A stretch of DNA of 64,000 nt from VRUE01 sp050258095 (GCA_050258095.1 JBLMYD010000057.1:1-64000); one strand, 5' to 3'; positions 36,295 through 44,292 are shown, numbered from the stretch's first letter. Numbers and translations: made by a program. Notes: generated by a model not told the origin, from the letters alone.

Positions 36295-38007
36295 TCAGCA
36301 GGTCTTCTTTGCCCCGGTGACCGCGTTCCAGGCGCGGCCGACGGAGAAGTCGGCGGAAACGCGGAAGATGCCGGGATGCGAGGCGCGGGCGACGGTCCAC
36401 TCGCCGCGTCGCAGCAGGCAGCCGGCGCCGCGGGCGATCGACCAGTAGGGGGTGAAGTTGACGCGGACGAGGAACCGGCCCGGTCGCCGCACGTCCAGCC
36501 CGAAGCTCTGGCGACCGACCCAGAGGACGCGCGCCGACGCGGCGCCCAGCGGCTCGACCAGCGGTTCCGGGTCGCGCACCGCGTAGACGCGCCAGTGCGG
36601 GGAGCTCCAGCGCAGATCGAGGTAGGGAGGCGCGGAGAGGATCAGGCGGCGCTCGGCGACCGAGGAGTAGTCGAGCGGCGCGTCGGGCAGAGCGACGTAG
36701 GAGATCGCGTTCTGGCGCAGCCAGCGACCGTAGGTGGCGGCGGTCAGCGCGTTGTCGTCGCTGTAGAAGATGTCGTCGCGGGTCGCGTCGAGCTGGCGCA
36801 GCCAGCCGCGGGCCAGCTCAAAGCGCGGCGCGAGGTAGGCCGACTCCCAGTGGTTGGCGGTGGGCGGGACCTCGATCCGGACTCCGGCGCCGCCGTGGGC
36901 GCTCAGCCAGCGTGCCACCGGCGCGAAGTAGGTCGCCGACGTCGAGGGGTCGCCGACGCTGCGCGCGATCTGGCTGACGCTCGCCGTCACCTGCCAGTAG
37001 AGGCCGCCGGCGAGGGCCAGCGAGAGGACCAGCACCGAGAAGCGGTCGAGACGCGGCCGGCGGGCGAGGACGACCGCCGCCAGCAGCGGGCCGCCGAAGA
37101 GGGCGCCGAGGCGCACCGCGTTGCCGCCCAGCGGGTTGGGTATCAGCCAGAGCAGGGTGGAGGCGAGGGCGTACGCGAGGAGCACGCGGCGCAGCTGGCG
37201 CTCCTCGCGCGCGAGGTCGCGCGTCACGTAGAGGACGCCGCCGCAGAAGAGCGGGATCGCCACATAGGAGGAGAAGGCGAAGGGGAACAGGCCTGCGTTC
37301 GGGAAGACGAGGTTGGGGAGCATGGTCAAGGCAAGGGCGAGAGCGGCTGCCCAAAGAGCAACTCCGCGGGGCCCGTCGCGGCCGTGGAGGGGCCTGCGGG
37401 CGGGGGCTTCGCCTCCGTTCTCGGCCCCTCCACGTCCGCGCCACCCGCGGACGAGACGGGTCAGGTCGATGGTGGAAGCCGAGCCGACGATCAGGACTCC
37501 CGCAAGGAAGGCAGCTGCGACCGGGCTGGAGAGGGCGCAGGCGGCGGCCGCGAGCAGCGTCAGCTTCGATCGACCGAGCTGCAGCGCGCGCAGCGCGGCG
37601 AGGGCGCAGGCGATGCCGAGAGCGAAGGTGAGCTGCCCGTCGGCGAGCAGGGTGACGACCCCGGCGGCGAACCAGAGGGTCGCCCAGCGCGCCGGCTCGC
37701 CCCAGCGGTCGCGGACCAGGCGGTCGAAGAGGTAGGACGAGGCGACGACCGAGAGCGTGCCGACCAGCTGTGGGCCGAGCAGCGAGGCGAGCGGCGGGAA
37801 GAGGACGCTGTAGGTGAGCGTGTAGTGGCCGCCGTACCAGCTGCCGTTCCAGATCGCGAGGCCGGCGCGCTGGAACAGCTCGGTGCGGAAGACCTGGGCG
37901 GCGAGGTCGCCCACCTGGGGGTTCCAAGCCATCATCGCGCCGGCGAGCAGGGCGCTGAGCGCAACGGCCGGAAGCCAGTCGGGCCTTAGGGACTTGGACT
38001 GGACCAT
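36295..38007 (-). CDS. Multi-pass membrane protein, GT-C glycosyltransferase-like
   Basis: 570 aa from ATG 38007. About ten hydrophobic segments fill residues 10-370. An extracytoplasmic loop near residue 30-65 (NPQVGDLAAQVFRTELFQRAGLAIWNGSWYGGHYTLTY) carries acidic residues typical of GT-C enzymes. A soluble C-terminal domain of about 200 residues follows. I recognise no exact family; lipid-linked sugar transfer is a reasonable guess. One cytosolic or periplasmic loop (GWRGRGGAENGGEAPARRPLHGR) is encoded by a family A palindrome, which appears inserted in frame. Confidence 0.65.
   Translation of the reverse strand: MVQSKSLRPDWLPAVALSALLAGAMMAWNPQVGDLAAQVFRTELFQRAGLAIWNGSWYGGHYTLTYSVLFPPLASLLGPQLVGTLSVVASSYLFDRLVRDRWGEPARWATLWFAAGVVTLLADGQLTFALGIACALAALRALQLGRSKLTLLAAAACALSSPVAAAFLAGVLIVGSASTIDLTRLVRGWRGRGGAENGGEAPARRPLHGRDGPRGVALWAAALALALTMLPNLVFPNAGLFPFAFSSYVAIPLFCGGVLYVTRDLAREERQLRRVLLAYALASTLLWLIPNPLGGNAVRLGALFGGPLLAAVVLARRPRLDRFSVLVLSLALAGGLYWQVTASVSQIARSVGDPSTSATYFAPVARWLSAHGGAGVRIEVPPTANHWESAYLAPRFELARGWLRQLDATRDDIFYSDDNALTAATYGRWLRQNAISYVALPDAPLDYSSVAERRLILSAPPYLDLRWSSPHWRVYAVRDPEPLVEPLGAASARVLWVGRQSFGLDVRRPGRFLVRVNFTPYWSIARGAGCLLRRGEWTVARASHPGIFRVSADFSVGRAWNAVTGAKKTC
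37364..37455 (+). repeat. Family A palindromic element, copy 4 (inside the membrane-protein gene)
   Basis: CCGCGGGGCCCGTC leads to arm GTGGAGGGGCC (37384-37394), then TGCGGGCGGGGGC-TTC-GCCTCCGTTCTCGG in two adjoining pieces. The exact complementary arm is at 37423-37433, and GCCACCCGCGG follows. An 18-bp run through the loop and arm (GCCTCCGTTCTCGGCCCC) is identical to copy 3. Confidence 0.85.
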
Positions 38008-38054
38008 TGGTGTGCTGCGCCAAGGATAGGGGGCGCCGTGCAACGATTTCCACC

Positions 38055-38822
38055 GTGAGCGCCGAAGTCCTCGTCGTCCGCTGCGGTCTCGTCCCCTACG
38101 AGGAGGCCACCGTCGCCCAGCGCTGGCTGCGCGACGCGCGCGAGGACGGCTCGATCCCCGACGTGCTGCTGCTGCTCGAGCACCCGCCCGTATACACGCG
38201 CGGCCGCCGCTCGGACGAGGCCGAGCTGCCGATGGCGCGCGAGTGGTACGAGATGCAGGGGATCGAGGTGTGCACGACGGACCGCGGCGGGCGCGTCACC
38301 TACCACGGGCCGGGGCAGCTGGTCGCCTACCCGATCGTCTCGCTGCGCCCTTACGACGACGACGTGCACGAGTACGTGCGGCGGCTGGAGCGGGTCGCGA
38401 TCGGCGCGCTGGGCGCGCACGGCGTGCGCGCGACGACGATCGAGGGCCTGACCGGCGTGTGGACCGAGGGCGAACCCCCGGGCCTCCCCCGCCGACGGGC
38501 CGAAAACCGACGCATAGCGACGGAAATAGGCCCGTCGGCGGGGAAGATTGGGTCGATCGGGGTGCACGTCAGCCGCGGGATCACGACGCACGGGCTGGCG
38601 ATCAACGTCAACACCGACCTGCAGCCGTTCGAGTGGATCGTGCCCTGCGGGATCGAGGGCTGCCGGGTGACGTCGCTGAGCCGCGAGCTGGGGGCCGAGC
38701 AGGATCTCGACGCCTTTGCCGACACCGTCGCCGCGCGCTTCGCCGAGGTGTACGAGCGCACCCTGGGCGAGGCGACCCCAAACGAGCTGGGGCTGGACAA
38801 CGCTAGGCTCGGCGTGCCGTGA
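38055..38822 (+). CDS. lipB: Octanoyl-[ACP]:protein octanoyltransferase LipB
   Basis: 255 aa from GTG 38055. EHPPVYTRGRR, RGGRVTYHGPGQLVAYPI, GKIGSIGVHVSRGITTHGLAINVN (catalytic Lys) and IVPCGIEGCRVTSL (catalytic Cys) give a complete enzyme. It loads octanoate on lipoyl domains for LipA. Between GVWTEG and GKIGSIG about 22 extra residues are present, encoded by a palindrome with 15-bp perfect arms. This insertion is not in LipB proteins I know and lies just before the catalytic Lys strand. Confidence 0.93.
   Translation: MSAEVLVVRCGLVPYEEATVAQRWLRDAREDGSIPDVLLLLEHPPVYTRGRRSDEAELPMAREWYEMQGIEVCTTDRGGRVTYHGPGQLVAYPIVSLRPYDDDVHEYVRRLERVAIGALGAHGVRATTIEGLTGVWTEGEPPGLPRRRAENRRIATEIGPSAGKIGSIGVHVSRGITTHGLAINVNTDLQPFEWIVPCGIEGCRVTSLSRELGAEQDLDAFADTVAARFAEVYERTLGEATPNELGLDNARLGVP
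38487..38543. repeat. In-frame palindromic insertion within lipB
   Basis: CCCCGCCGACGGGCC (38487-38501) and its exact complement (38529-38543) enclose 27 bases. The 57-bp element keeps the lipB frame and adds about 20 residues. Its sequence is unlike family A or B. Confidence 0.85.
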
Positions 38823-38892
38823 GCGCCGTGAGCGCGGAGCGAGCAAGCGTGCATATCTGGTTCTTCGCGCAGCGAGCGAAGCGCGAACATTG
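38823..38892. repeat. Degenerate family B element in the lipB-lipA spacer
   Basis: TTCGCGC (38864-38870) and GCGCGAA (38881-38887) form a hairpin around AGCGAGCGAA. Read on the minus strand, CGCTTCGCTCGCTGCG resembles CGCTTCGCTCCCTGCG of the element at 10426, and GCATATCT is shared by both. Confidence 0.5.
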
Positions 38893-39858
38893 ATGATGAG
38901 CGAGCCCACAGAAACCCGCGTCCACGTCACGCGCTCGCGCGCCAAGCCGGGCGGGACGGCGGCGGACGCCGAGGGCACGGTCCCCTTCCGCCGCGCGCGC
39001 AAGCCGCCCTGGCTGAAGGTGCCGGCGCCGGGCGGTCCGACCTACCGGCGGCTGAAGGCGTCGATCGGCTCCGACAACCTGCACACGGTCTGCGAGGAGG
39101 CGAACTGCCCCAACGTCGGCGAGTGCTGGGAGCGCGGGACTGCCACCTTCATGATCCTCGGCAACGTCTGCACGCGGCGCTGCGGCTTCTGCAACGTGAA
39201 GACGGGGGTGCCGACCTGGAACGACCCGCTGGAGCCGATGCGCGTCGCCAACCAGGTGAAGCGGATGGGGCTGCGCCACGCGGTCGTCACCTCGGTCGAC
39301 CGCGACGACCTGCCCGACTACGGGGCGAGCGCCTTCGTCGGCGTGATCCGCTCGATCCGGATGCAGGCGCCGGGCTGCAAGGTCGAGATCCTGACGCCGG
39401 ACTTCCGCGGCCAGGAGATGCCGCTGGCGAAGGTGATCCACGAGCGGCCCGACGTCTTCAACCACAACGTCGAGACGGTGCCGCGGCTCTACCCGGTGGC
39501 GCGCCGCGGCTCCAAGTTCATGCGCTCGGCGCGGGTGCTGAAGACGGCCAAGGAGATGGGCGGCGAGCGCGTCGTCACCAAGTCGGGGCTGATGGTCGGC
39601 CTCGGCGAGTCCTTCGAGGAGATGGTCGAGGCCTTCGGCATCCTGCGCGAGCACCGCGTCCAGGTGCTGACCGTCGGCCAGTACCTGCGCCCGACCGAGA
39701 ACCACCTGCCGGTCGTCCGCTACTGGCACCCGGAGGAGTTCGCGGCGCTGGAGCGCGCCGCCTACGAGCTCGGCTTCGAGTCGGTCGCGTCGGGGCCGCT
39801 GGTGCGCTCGAGCTACCACGCCGACCAGAACCTGCCCGAGCGGGCGCTGACCGGCTGA
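38893..39858 (+). CDS. lipA: Lipoyl synthase LipA
   Basis: 321 aa (ATG 38893 or 38896). CEEANCPNVGEC is the auxiliary 4Fe-4S site and CTRRCGFCNV the radical-SAM CxxxCxxC. HNVETVPRLYP, GLMVGLGE and the C-terminal RSSYHAD serine ligand complete the family. It inserts two sulfurs into octanoyl-lipoyl domains, serving the E2 encoded upstream. The first about 40 residues form a basic extension without counterpart. Confidence 0.96.
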   Translation: MMSEPTETRVHVTRSRAKPGGTAADAEGTVPFRRARKPPWLKVPAPGGPTYRRLKASIGSDNLHTVCEEANCPNVGECWERGTATFMILGNVCTRRCGFCNVKTGVPTWNDPLEPMRVANQVKRMGLRHAVVTSVDRDDLPDYGASAFVGVIRSIRMQAPGCKVEILTPDFRGQEMPLAKVIHERPDVFNHNVETVPRLYPVARRGSKFMRSARVLKTAKEMGGERVVTKSGLMVGLGESFEEMVEAFGILREHRVQVLTVGQYLRPTENHLPVVRYWHPEEFAALERAAYELGFESVASGPLVRSSYHADQNLPERALTG

Positions 39859-39879
39859 TCCGCGCCTCCCCGGGGGAGT

Positions 39880-41586
39880 GTGAAAGCATCACGCCCGATG
39901 CGGGGGGCAGGGACCTCGGTACTCGTGATCGCTCTGGTGGTGCTGGGCCTTGCCCTGCTGCCCGGCGGCGCCGCGGCGCGCACCGCCTACTACACCGGGT
40001 CCGAGGAAGTCGAAGGGTTCGCGGCGCCCGTCGACCTGGAAACCGGGACCGTCGGGACCCAGGTGCCGGTGGCGACCGAGGGGTCGCCGGGCGACGTCGC
40101 GATCTCGCCCGACGGGTCGACCGCCTACGTCACCAGCTTCGAAGGGCTGGCGCGGATCGACATCGCGACCAACACCGCGCTGTCGTCGATCCCGATGGTC
40201 ACCGAACCGTGGGCGATCGCGATCTCTCCCGACGGCGCGCGCGCCTACACGGCCAACCTTTTCGACGAAAGCGTCTCGGTGATCGACCTGGCGAGCGGCG
40301 CCGAAGTCGGCACGCCGATCCCGGTCGGCGAATTCCCGTCCGCGATCGCGGTGGCTCCCGACGGCGCGCGGGTCTACGTCGCCAACCCGCTCGAAGGCAC
40401 GGTCTCCGTCATCGACACGGCGACCGACACGGTGACAGCCACGGTTCCGGTGGGCAAATTCCCGCAGGGGATCGCGGTGACTCCCGACGGCGCGCGCGTC
40501 TACGTGACCAACGAATTCGACTCGACGGTCTCGGTGATCGACGTGGCGACCAACGCGGTCACGGCGACGGTGCCGGTGGGCGTCGCCGGCAGAGGGGTCG
40601 CGATCGCGCCGGCCGGCGATCGGGCCTTCGTCGTGCCCTACGAAGGGAGCGTGGTGCCGATCGACCTGGCGACCAATACGGTCGACGCCGCGATCCCGTT
40701 CTCTTACCTCTCCGCGGACATCGCGATCCTCCCGGACGACAGCCGCGCGTACCTGACCAACAGGAGTCAGATCGTCCCGCGCCAGTCCCTGCTGCCGCTC
40801 AACCTCGCCACCGACGCGTTCGAAAGCGACTTCGAACTGAGCGGCGAAGAAGTCGAAGCGCTCGCGATCGTCCCCGACCAGCCGCCGCACGCCGCCTTCT
40901 CCGCCTCGCCGGGATCGACCTCGCCCGGCAAGAAGGTCGCCTTCGACGCCGGCGCCTCGACCGACCCCGACGGCAGCGTCGCCCGCTACGACTGGAACTT
41001 CGGCGACGGCACCTCCGCCGCGAACGCCGGCCCGACGCCGAAGCACAGCTACACCAAGGCCGGCACCTACCACGTGACGCTGACCACGACCGACAACGAG
41101 GGCTGCTCGACCCGGATCGTCTTCACCGGCCAGACCACGTACTGCAACGGGTCGGCGGTCGCGAGCGCGACGCGGACGGTGAAGGTGAAGAGCAACTGCC
41201 CGCGCATCGCGGCGAACGCGACCAGCTTCAAGCCCAAGGTCAGGCCCGGTCACGTCGTCCCCGGCGTTCGGGTGAGGCTCGCGACCGGCAAGTCCGCGAA
41301 GCTCACGGTCCGGGCGAAGCTGCTCTGGAAGCGCCACGGCCGGTCGCGGAGCACCAAGCTGGGCAAGCTCTCGGTCAACGTCGACCGCTGGCGCAGGGTC
41401 CGCTTCCCGATCCCCGCTTCGATCCGGCGCGCGCTGCCGCTCGGCACCCTGGTCACGGTCAAGCTCCGGATCAAGGCGAGGTTCCACGGCGTCGGCGGCT
41501 GCGCGGCGACGACGGCCAACCGGACCCTTCGCGTCCGCGTGGTCAAGGTTTTCCCCCATGCGGTGCAGAAGAACCGGTCGCGCTGA
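39880..41586 (+). CDS. Secreted YVTN beta-propeller protein with PKD domain
   Basis: 568 aa from GTG 39880 (ATG 39898 is possible). A signal peptide is visible (SVLVIALVVLGLALLPGGAAART). About seven YVTN repeats follow: AISPDGSTAYVTS, AVAPDGARVYVANPLEGTVSVIDTAT, AVTPDGARVYVTNEFDSTVSVIDV and others. A PKD domain comes next (FDAGASTDPDGSVARYDWNFGDGT...HSYTKAGTYHVTLT). The last about 130 residues are basic and beta-rich. It is likely cell-surface or secreted; a binding or structural role is inferred. Confidence 0.85.
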   Translation: MKASRPMRGAGTSVLVIALVVLGLALLPGGAAARTAYYTGSEEVEGFAAPVDLETGTVGTQVPVATEGSPGDVAISPDGSTAYVTSFEGLARIDIATNTALSSIPMVTEPWAIAISPDGARAYTANLFDESVSVIDLASGAEVGTPIPVGEFPSAIAVAPDGARVYVANPLEGTVSVIDTATDTVTATVPVGKFPQGIAVTPDGARVYVTNEFDSTVSVIDVATNAVTATVPVGVAGRGVAIAPAGDRAFVVPYEGSVVPIDLATNTVDAAIPFSYLSADIAILPDDSRAYLTNRSQIVPRQSLLPLNLATDAFESDFELSGEEVEALAIVPDQPPHAAFSASPGSTSPGKKVAFDAGASTDPDGSVARYDWNFGDGTSAANAGPTPKHSYTKAGTYHVTLTTTDNEGCSTRIVFTGQTTYCNGSAVASATRTVKVKSNCPRIAANATSFKPKVRPGHVVPGVRVRLATGKSAKLTVRAKLLWKRHGRSRSTKLGKLSVNVDRWRRVRFPIPASIRRALPLGTLVTVKLRIKARFHGVGGCAATTANRTLRVRVVKVFPHAVQKNRSR

Positions 41587-41600
41587 GGGCGGCCTCGGAG

Positions 41601-41673
41601 TGGAGCCAGCCGGGATCGAACCGGCGACCTCCGCCTTGCAAAGGCGGCGCTCTGCCAGCTGAGCTATGGCCCC
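41601..41673 (-). tRNA. tRNA-Ala (anticodon TGC)
   Basis: 73 nt. The acceptor GGGGCCA pairs with TGGCTCC, the D-arm is GCTC-AGCTGGCA-GAGC, and the anticodon loop TTTGCAA gives TGC. The T-arm is GCCGGTTCGATCCCGGC. CCA is not encoded. Confidence 0.96.
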
Positions 41674-41722
41674 TTCGGGGGAAGTGTAGGCCGGGGGAGC
41701 GCGTCGCGAGCGGCCTGGCCGC

Positions 41723-42463
41723 TCAGTCGTCGAAGTCGAAGTCCTTGGGCGGCTTCTGCTCGAACCATAGCTCGTCGTCCTCGGGGGTCTCCTCGAGGAA
41801 GTCGGGGGTCTCCTCGAGGACGTCCTCGTCGCCGGGGCGGGACTCGGCTGCCGGCTCCTCGTCGCCCTCCGCCGCGGGCTCGTCCTCGACCGGCTCCGCC
41901 TCGCCGTCGCCTGGCCCTTCCAGCGCCTGGTCCAGTTCGTCGGAGAGGCGCTGCTCGTTCCAGAAGGCGTCGTCCTCGTCCTCGTAGTCCTCGTCGTCGT
42001 CGGGCGCCGGGCCCTGGATGCCGATCTCGGCCTCCTCGTCCTCCTCGAGGTCGGCGATCGGGTCGGGCGGCGACGCGAGGCGCGGCTCGGCGGCCTCCTC
42101 GTCGACCAGCTCCTCGTCGGTCGGGCTCGGCGCCTCGCCAAGCTCCTCCTCGACCTCGAAGAGCTCGGTCGGCTGTTCGGCGATCGCCTGGCGCTCCTCG
42201 GCCTCGGCCTCGGCCTCCGGCGGGGGCGGCGGCTCCTGCAAGTCGGCGATCGACGGCTCGCGACGGGCGGGCTCCTCCTCGGCCGCATCGGACTGGGCCA
42301 TGAACTCGGTCGGCGCCTCCGCAAGCGGATCGACCGCCTCGTCGCCCGGCCGCTCCGCCTGGCCGAACGCCTCGTCCTCGAGCTGCTTCAGCTCGGACTC
42401 GCCAGCGCCGTGCTGGCGCTTCAGCTCCAGATGCTCTCGAATTGCCTCGTCAAGGATTCCCAT
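41723..42463 (-). CDS. Highly acidic protein of unknown function
   Basis: 246 aa. Only the first 30 residues (MGILDEAIREHLELKRQHGA) look like a folded helix. The rest is low-complexity Glu/Asp/Pro/Ala with short duplications such as LEETPDFLEETP, and ends KPPKDFDFDD. It is probably disordered. I recognise no family beyond similar helix-plus-acidic-tail proteins in actinobacteria. No partner is evident nearby. Confidence 0.75.
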   Translation of the reverse strand: MGILDEAIREHLELKRQHGAGESELKQLEDEAFGQAERPGDEAVDPLAEAPTEFMAQSDAAEEEPARREPSIADLQEPPPPPEAEAEAEERQAIAEQPTELFEVEEELGEAPSPTDEELVDEEAAEPRLASPPDPIADLEEDEEAEIGIQGPAPDDDEDYEDEDDAFWNEQRLSDELDQALEGPGDGEAEPVEDEPAAEGDEEPAAESRPGDEDVLEETPDFLEETPEDDELWFEQKPPKDFDFDD

Positions 42464-42525
42464 GAGCGCGGTTCCCGGGGAACCTAAAGCCTATGCGGTT
42501 ATCTTTGGCTCCGCGAGTGCCCTGG

Positions 42526-42595
42526 GATGATCCTCCCAGCCTCGCGTCGCGGTGGGCGAATCGCCGCCGTCGCGATGCTGTTTGGAGGGATCATC
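42526..42595. repeat. Hairpin element at the end of the vapC gene
   Basis: GATGATCC (42526-42533) and GGATCATC (42588-42595) bracket a GC-rich inner stem around CGCGGTGGGCG-AAT-CGCCGCCGTCGCG. The right arm overlaps the VapC stop codon. Confidence 0.55.
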
Positions 42596-43028
42596 AGCGA
42601 TCGGCGAGGGGGTCGTGCCAGCGCAGTCCGGGGAAGCGGGCGAAGTCGGTGTCGTGGGAGCAGAGCTCGGCGCCGTGCTCGATCGCGAGCGCGGCCAGGT
42701 GCGCGTCGCTGGTCAGGTTGCCGGCGGTGCCGAGCGGCATGAGCAGGTCGCGCAGGTTGCCGGCGTGCCGCTCGGTCGGGTGAACGACGGTTGCCACGGG
42801 CGAGTCGAGCCAGCTGTCGACGAACTCGAAGGCCAGGGCAGGCGAGAGGGCATTGCCGAAGGCGACCGGGTTGGTCGCGATCCGGACGAAGCCGAGCAGG
42901 ACCAGCCAGGCGAAGCCGATCTCCTCGGTCCCCGAGAGCGCCTGCTCGAGCCAGGGTCTGGCCCGCCCGTGGTGGCGAGAGGACTCGTCGACCGCGTAGA
43001 TCAGCAGGTTGACGTCGGGCAGCTTCAC
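42594..43028 (-). CDS. VapC-type PIN-domain toxin
   Basis: 144 aa. KLPDVNLLIYAVDESS opens the PIN fold; FRIATNP-like (VRIATNPVAF), LTSDAHLAALAIEHGAEL and SHDTDFARFPGLRW give the remaining acidic residues. This sequence class resembles VapC toxins paired with RHH antitoxins. It overlaps the antitoxin stop by four nt. Confidence 0.88.
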   Translation of the reverse strand: MKLPDVNLLIYAVDESSRHHGRARPWLEQALSGTEEIGFAWLVLLGFVRIATNPVAFGNALSPALAFEFVDSWLDSPVATVVHPTERHAGNLRDLLMPLGTAGNLTSDAHLAALAIEHGAELCSHDTDFARFPGLRWHDPLADR

Positions 43029-43288
43029 TTGCCGAGCTGGAGCTTGCGCATCGTCTCCGCGTCTTCGAGCTCGCCGGCCAGCTGCAGGGCCTTGTCGAGA
43101 TTGACGCCAGGCCTGGCTTCCAGGCGCTGGGGGGGAGGAAGGCGGTAGGGCCGCGACCTGGCCTCGCCACGCTCGATGCCGCGGCGCACGCTGGAGTTGA
43201 GCGCCTCCTTGAAGGAGATGTCGCGCTCGCGCGCCAGCCGCTTCAGCTTGACGGCGACATCGTCGTCCAGCGTAACCGTGGTGCGCAT
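43025..43288 (-). CDS. RHH antitoxin (VapB type)
   Basis: 87 aa. MRTTVTLDDDVAVKLKRLA is the ribbon-helix-helix strand and first helix; ISFKEALNSSVRRGIE is the second. The C-terminal half (NLDKALQLAGELEDAETM) would bind the toxin. A TATGAT box lies six nt before the start, so the message is probably leaderless. Confidence 0.88.
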   Translation of the reverse strand: MRTTVTLDDDVAVKLKRLARERDISFKEALNSSVRRGIERGEARSRPYRLPPPQRLEARPGVNLDKALQLAGELEDAETMRKLQLGK

Positions 43289-43292
43289 GAAA

Positions 43293-43316
43293 GCATCATA
43301 GCAGCATTGCTGATGC
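43293..43316. promoter_or_regulatory. Operator dyad over the -10 of the vapBC operon
   Basis: GCATCA (43293-43298) and TGATGC (43311-43316) are inverted, with extra AGCA/TGCT pairing inside. The minus-strand TATGAT (43295-43300) lies within the dyad. A bound RHH antitoxin would cover the promoter. Confidence 0.55.
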
Positions 43317-43416
43317 TGTCATGGTTGCAATCAATGAAAGAGCGGCCGCGCGTTCGTAGGTCGCAAGCAGGCGAATCGGCCATCGCGTCGCGATGCTACC
43401 GGGGAACCACGAATCG

Positions 43417-43839
43417 CTACGAAGGGCAGTCGGAGAACGGGTCGAGCAACTCGATACCCGTGCCCTCGACGTCGGCTACGTTGCGGGTGACCAGCGTCAG
43501 GCCCAAGATGCTCGCCGTCGCGGCCAGCAGGCCGTCGATGACGGGGAGTGGGTCGGGCACGCTCATCCTCCCCCACTCCTCCGCGACCCGGCGGTCGACC
43601 GGGACGATCCGGTCGCGGTGGGCTTCGCTCAGGCGAGCGAGCCAGCTATCCAGTATGGCCGCCGAGTCGGGATCACGGCGGCGCACACTCTCGACCCCGC
43701 GGCGGATCTCGCCGATCGTCAGAGCGCTGAGAAAGATCTCCTCGTCGGCGACGCCCGCGAACCAGGAGGCAACGCTCGGGTTGGCTCGCTTGCCCTTGCG
43801 CAACTCCGAAATGACGTTGGTATCGAGCAGGTAACTCAA
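43417..43839 (-). CDS. FitB/VapC-type PIN-domain toxin
   Basis: 140 aa from TTG 43839. YLLDTNVISELRKGKRAN is the classic FitB-like start; FLSALTIGEIRRGV, PVIDGLLAATASILGLTLVTRNVADVEGTGIELLDPF completes the four-acid PIN site and the typical end. TTGA overlap with the antitoxin. Confidence 0.92.
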   Translation of the reverse strand: MSYLLDTNVISELRKGKRANPSVASWFAGVADEEIFLSALTIGEIRRGVESVRRRDPDSAAILDSWLARLSEAHRDRIVPVDRRVAEEWGRMSVPDPLPVIDGLLAATASILGLTLVTRNVADVEGTGIELLDPFSDCPS

Positions 43840-44069
43840 AGCTCGACTGGGCGACCGCGGTCCGCGGTCCGCTCGAAGTCCCCGTCCTCGCCGATGTCTG
43901 GTATCTCCAGCAAGAGCTCCTTGAGAGACTTGGTCGGACCCTGGGGTCGCAACGCCTCGCGCAGGATCTGCCGATGCTCCTCCTCGGCGGAGTGCCCATG
44001 CTGGGCGGCGCGAATCTTCAGCTCGCGCACAACGCCGCCCTCTATGTCACGGACCAGGAGTTGTGCCAT
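43836..44069 (-). CDS. FitA-type antitoxin
   Basis: 77 aa. MAQLLVRDIEGGVVRELKIRAAQHGHSAEEEHRQIL is the FitA ribbon-helix-helix. The tail (LLEIPDIGEDGDFERTAD) fits the toxin-binding part. TATCAT 14-19 nt upstream of the start could be the -10. Confidence 0.9.
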   Translation of the reverse strand: MAQLLVRDIEGGVVRELKIRAAQHGHSAEEEHRQILREALRPQGPTKSLKELLLEIPDIGEDGDFERTADRGRPVEL

Positions 44070-44072
44070 TTC

Positions 44073-44089
44073 GATAGCAATGATAGCAA
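44073..44089. promoter_or_regulatory. 8-bp direct repeat at the fitA promoter
   Basis: GATAGCAA occurs at 44073-44080 and 44082-44089, immediately upstream of the antitoxin ATG and overlapping its probable -10. This is a possible binding site for the FitAB complex. Confidence 0.4.
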
Positions 44090-44254
44090 GGCACGTAGAC
44101 TGCGTGGAAGCGCTGCAGGCAGGTGACGTCTGAAGAATTCAGCGCGCCGGGAAACTCGCCACGTCGGTCTGCCGGTGGTCGCAGGAAACCCGAAGTCCAT
44201 GCGGGTATCCTTGCCCTGCGAGGCCGCTGGAAACATCCCGCGACTCGCACCTGC

Positions 44255-44292
44255 GGGGCTATAGCTCAGTTGGAAGAGCGCCTGGATCGCAC
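44255..44292 (+). pseudogene. Truncated tRNA-Ala (anticodon CGC), 5' half only
   Basis: GGGGCTA acceptor strand, TA, D-arm GCTC-AGTTGGAA-GAGC, G26, anticodon stem CCTGG and the complete loop ATCGCAC are present. The 3' stem CCAGG, T-arm and acceptor are missing; the next bases are GGACG. The break lies exactly at the end of the anticodon loop, a common crossover point for tyrosine integrases. I found no separated 3' half elsewhere in the window. Confidence 0.8.

Noticed and set aside
33497..38543. Retron or group II intron as source of the palindromes
   Set aside because: No reverse transcriptase or msr/msd-like partner gene is present in the window.
39889..42324. 811-codon minus-strand frame across the YVTN protein and tRNA-Ala
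   Set aside because: It runs through a tRNA and a signal-peptide gene and is composition-driven.
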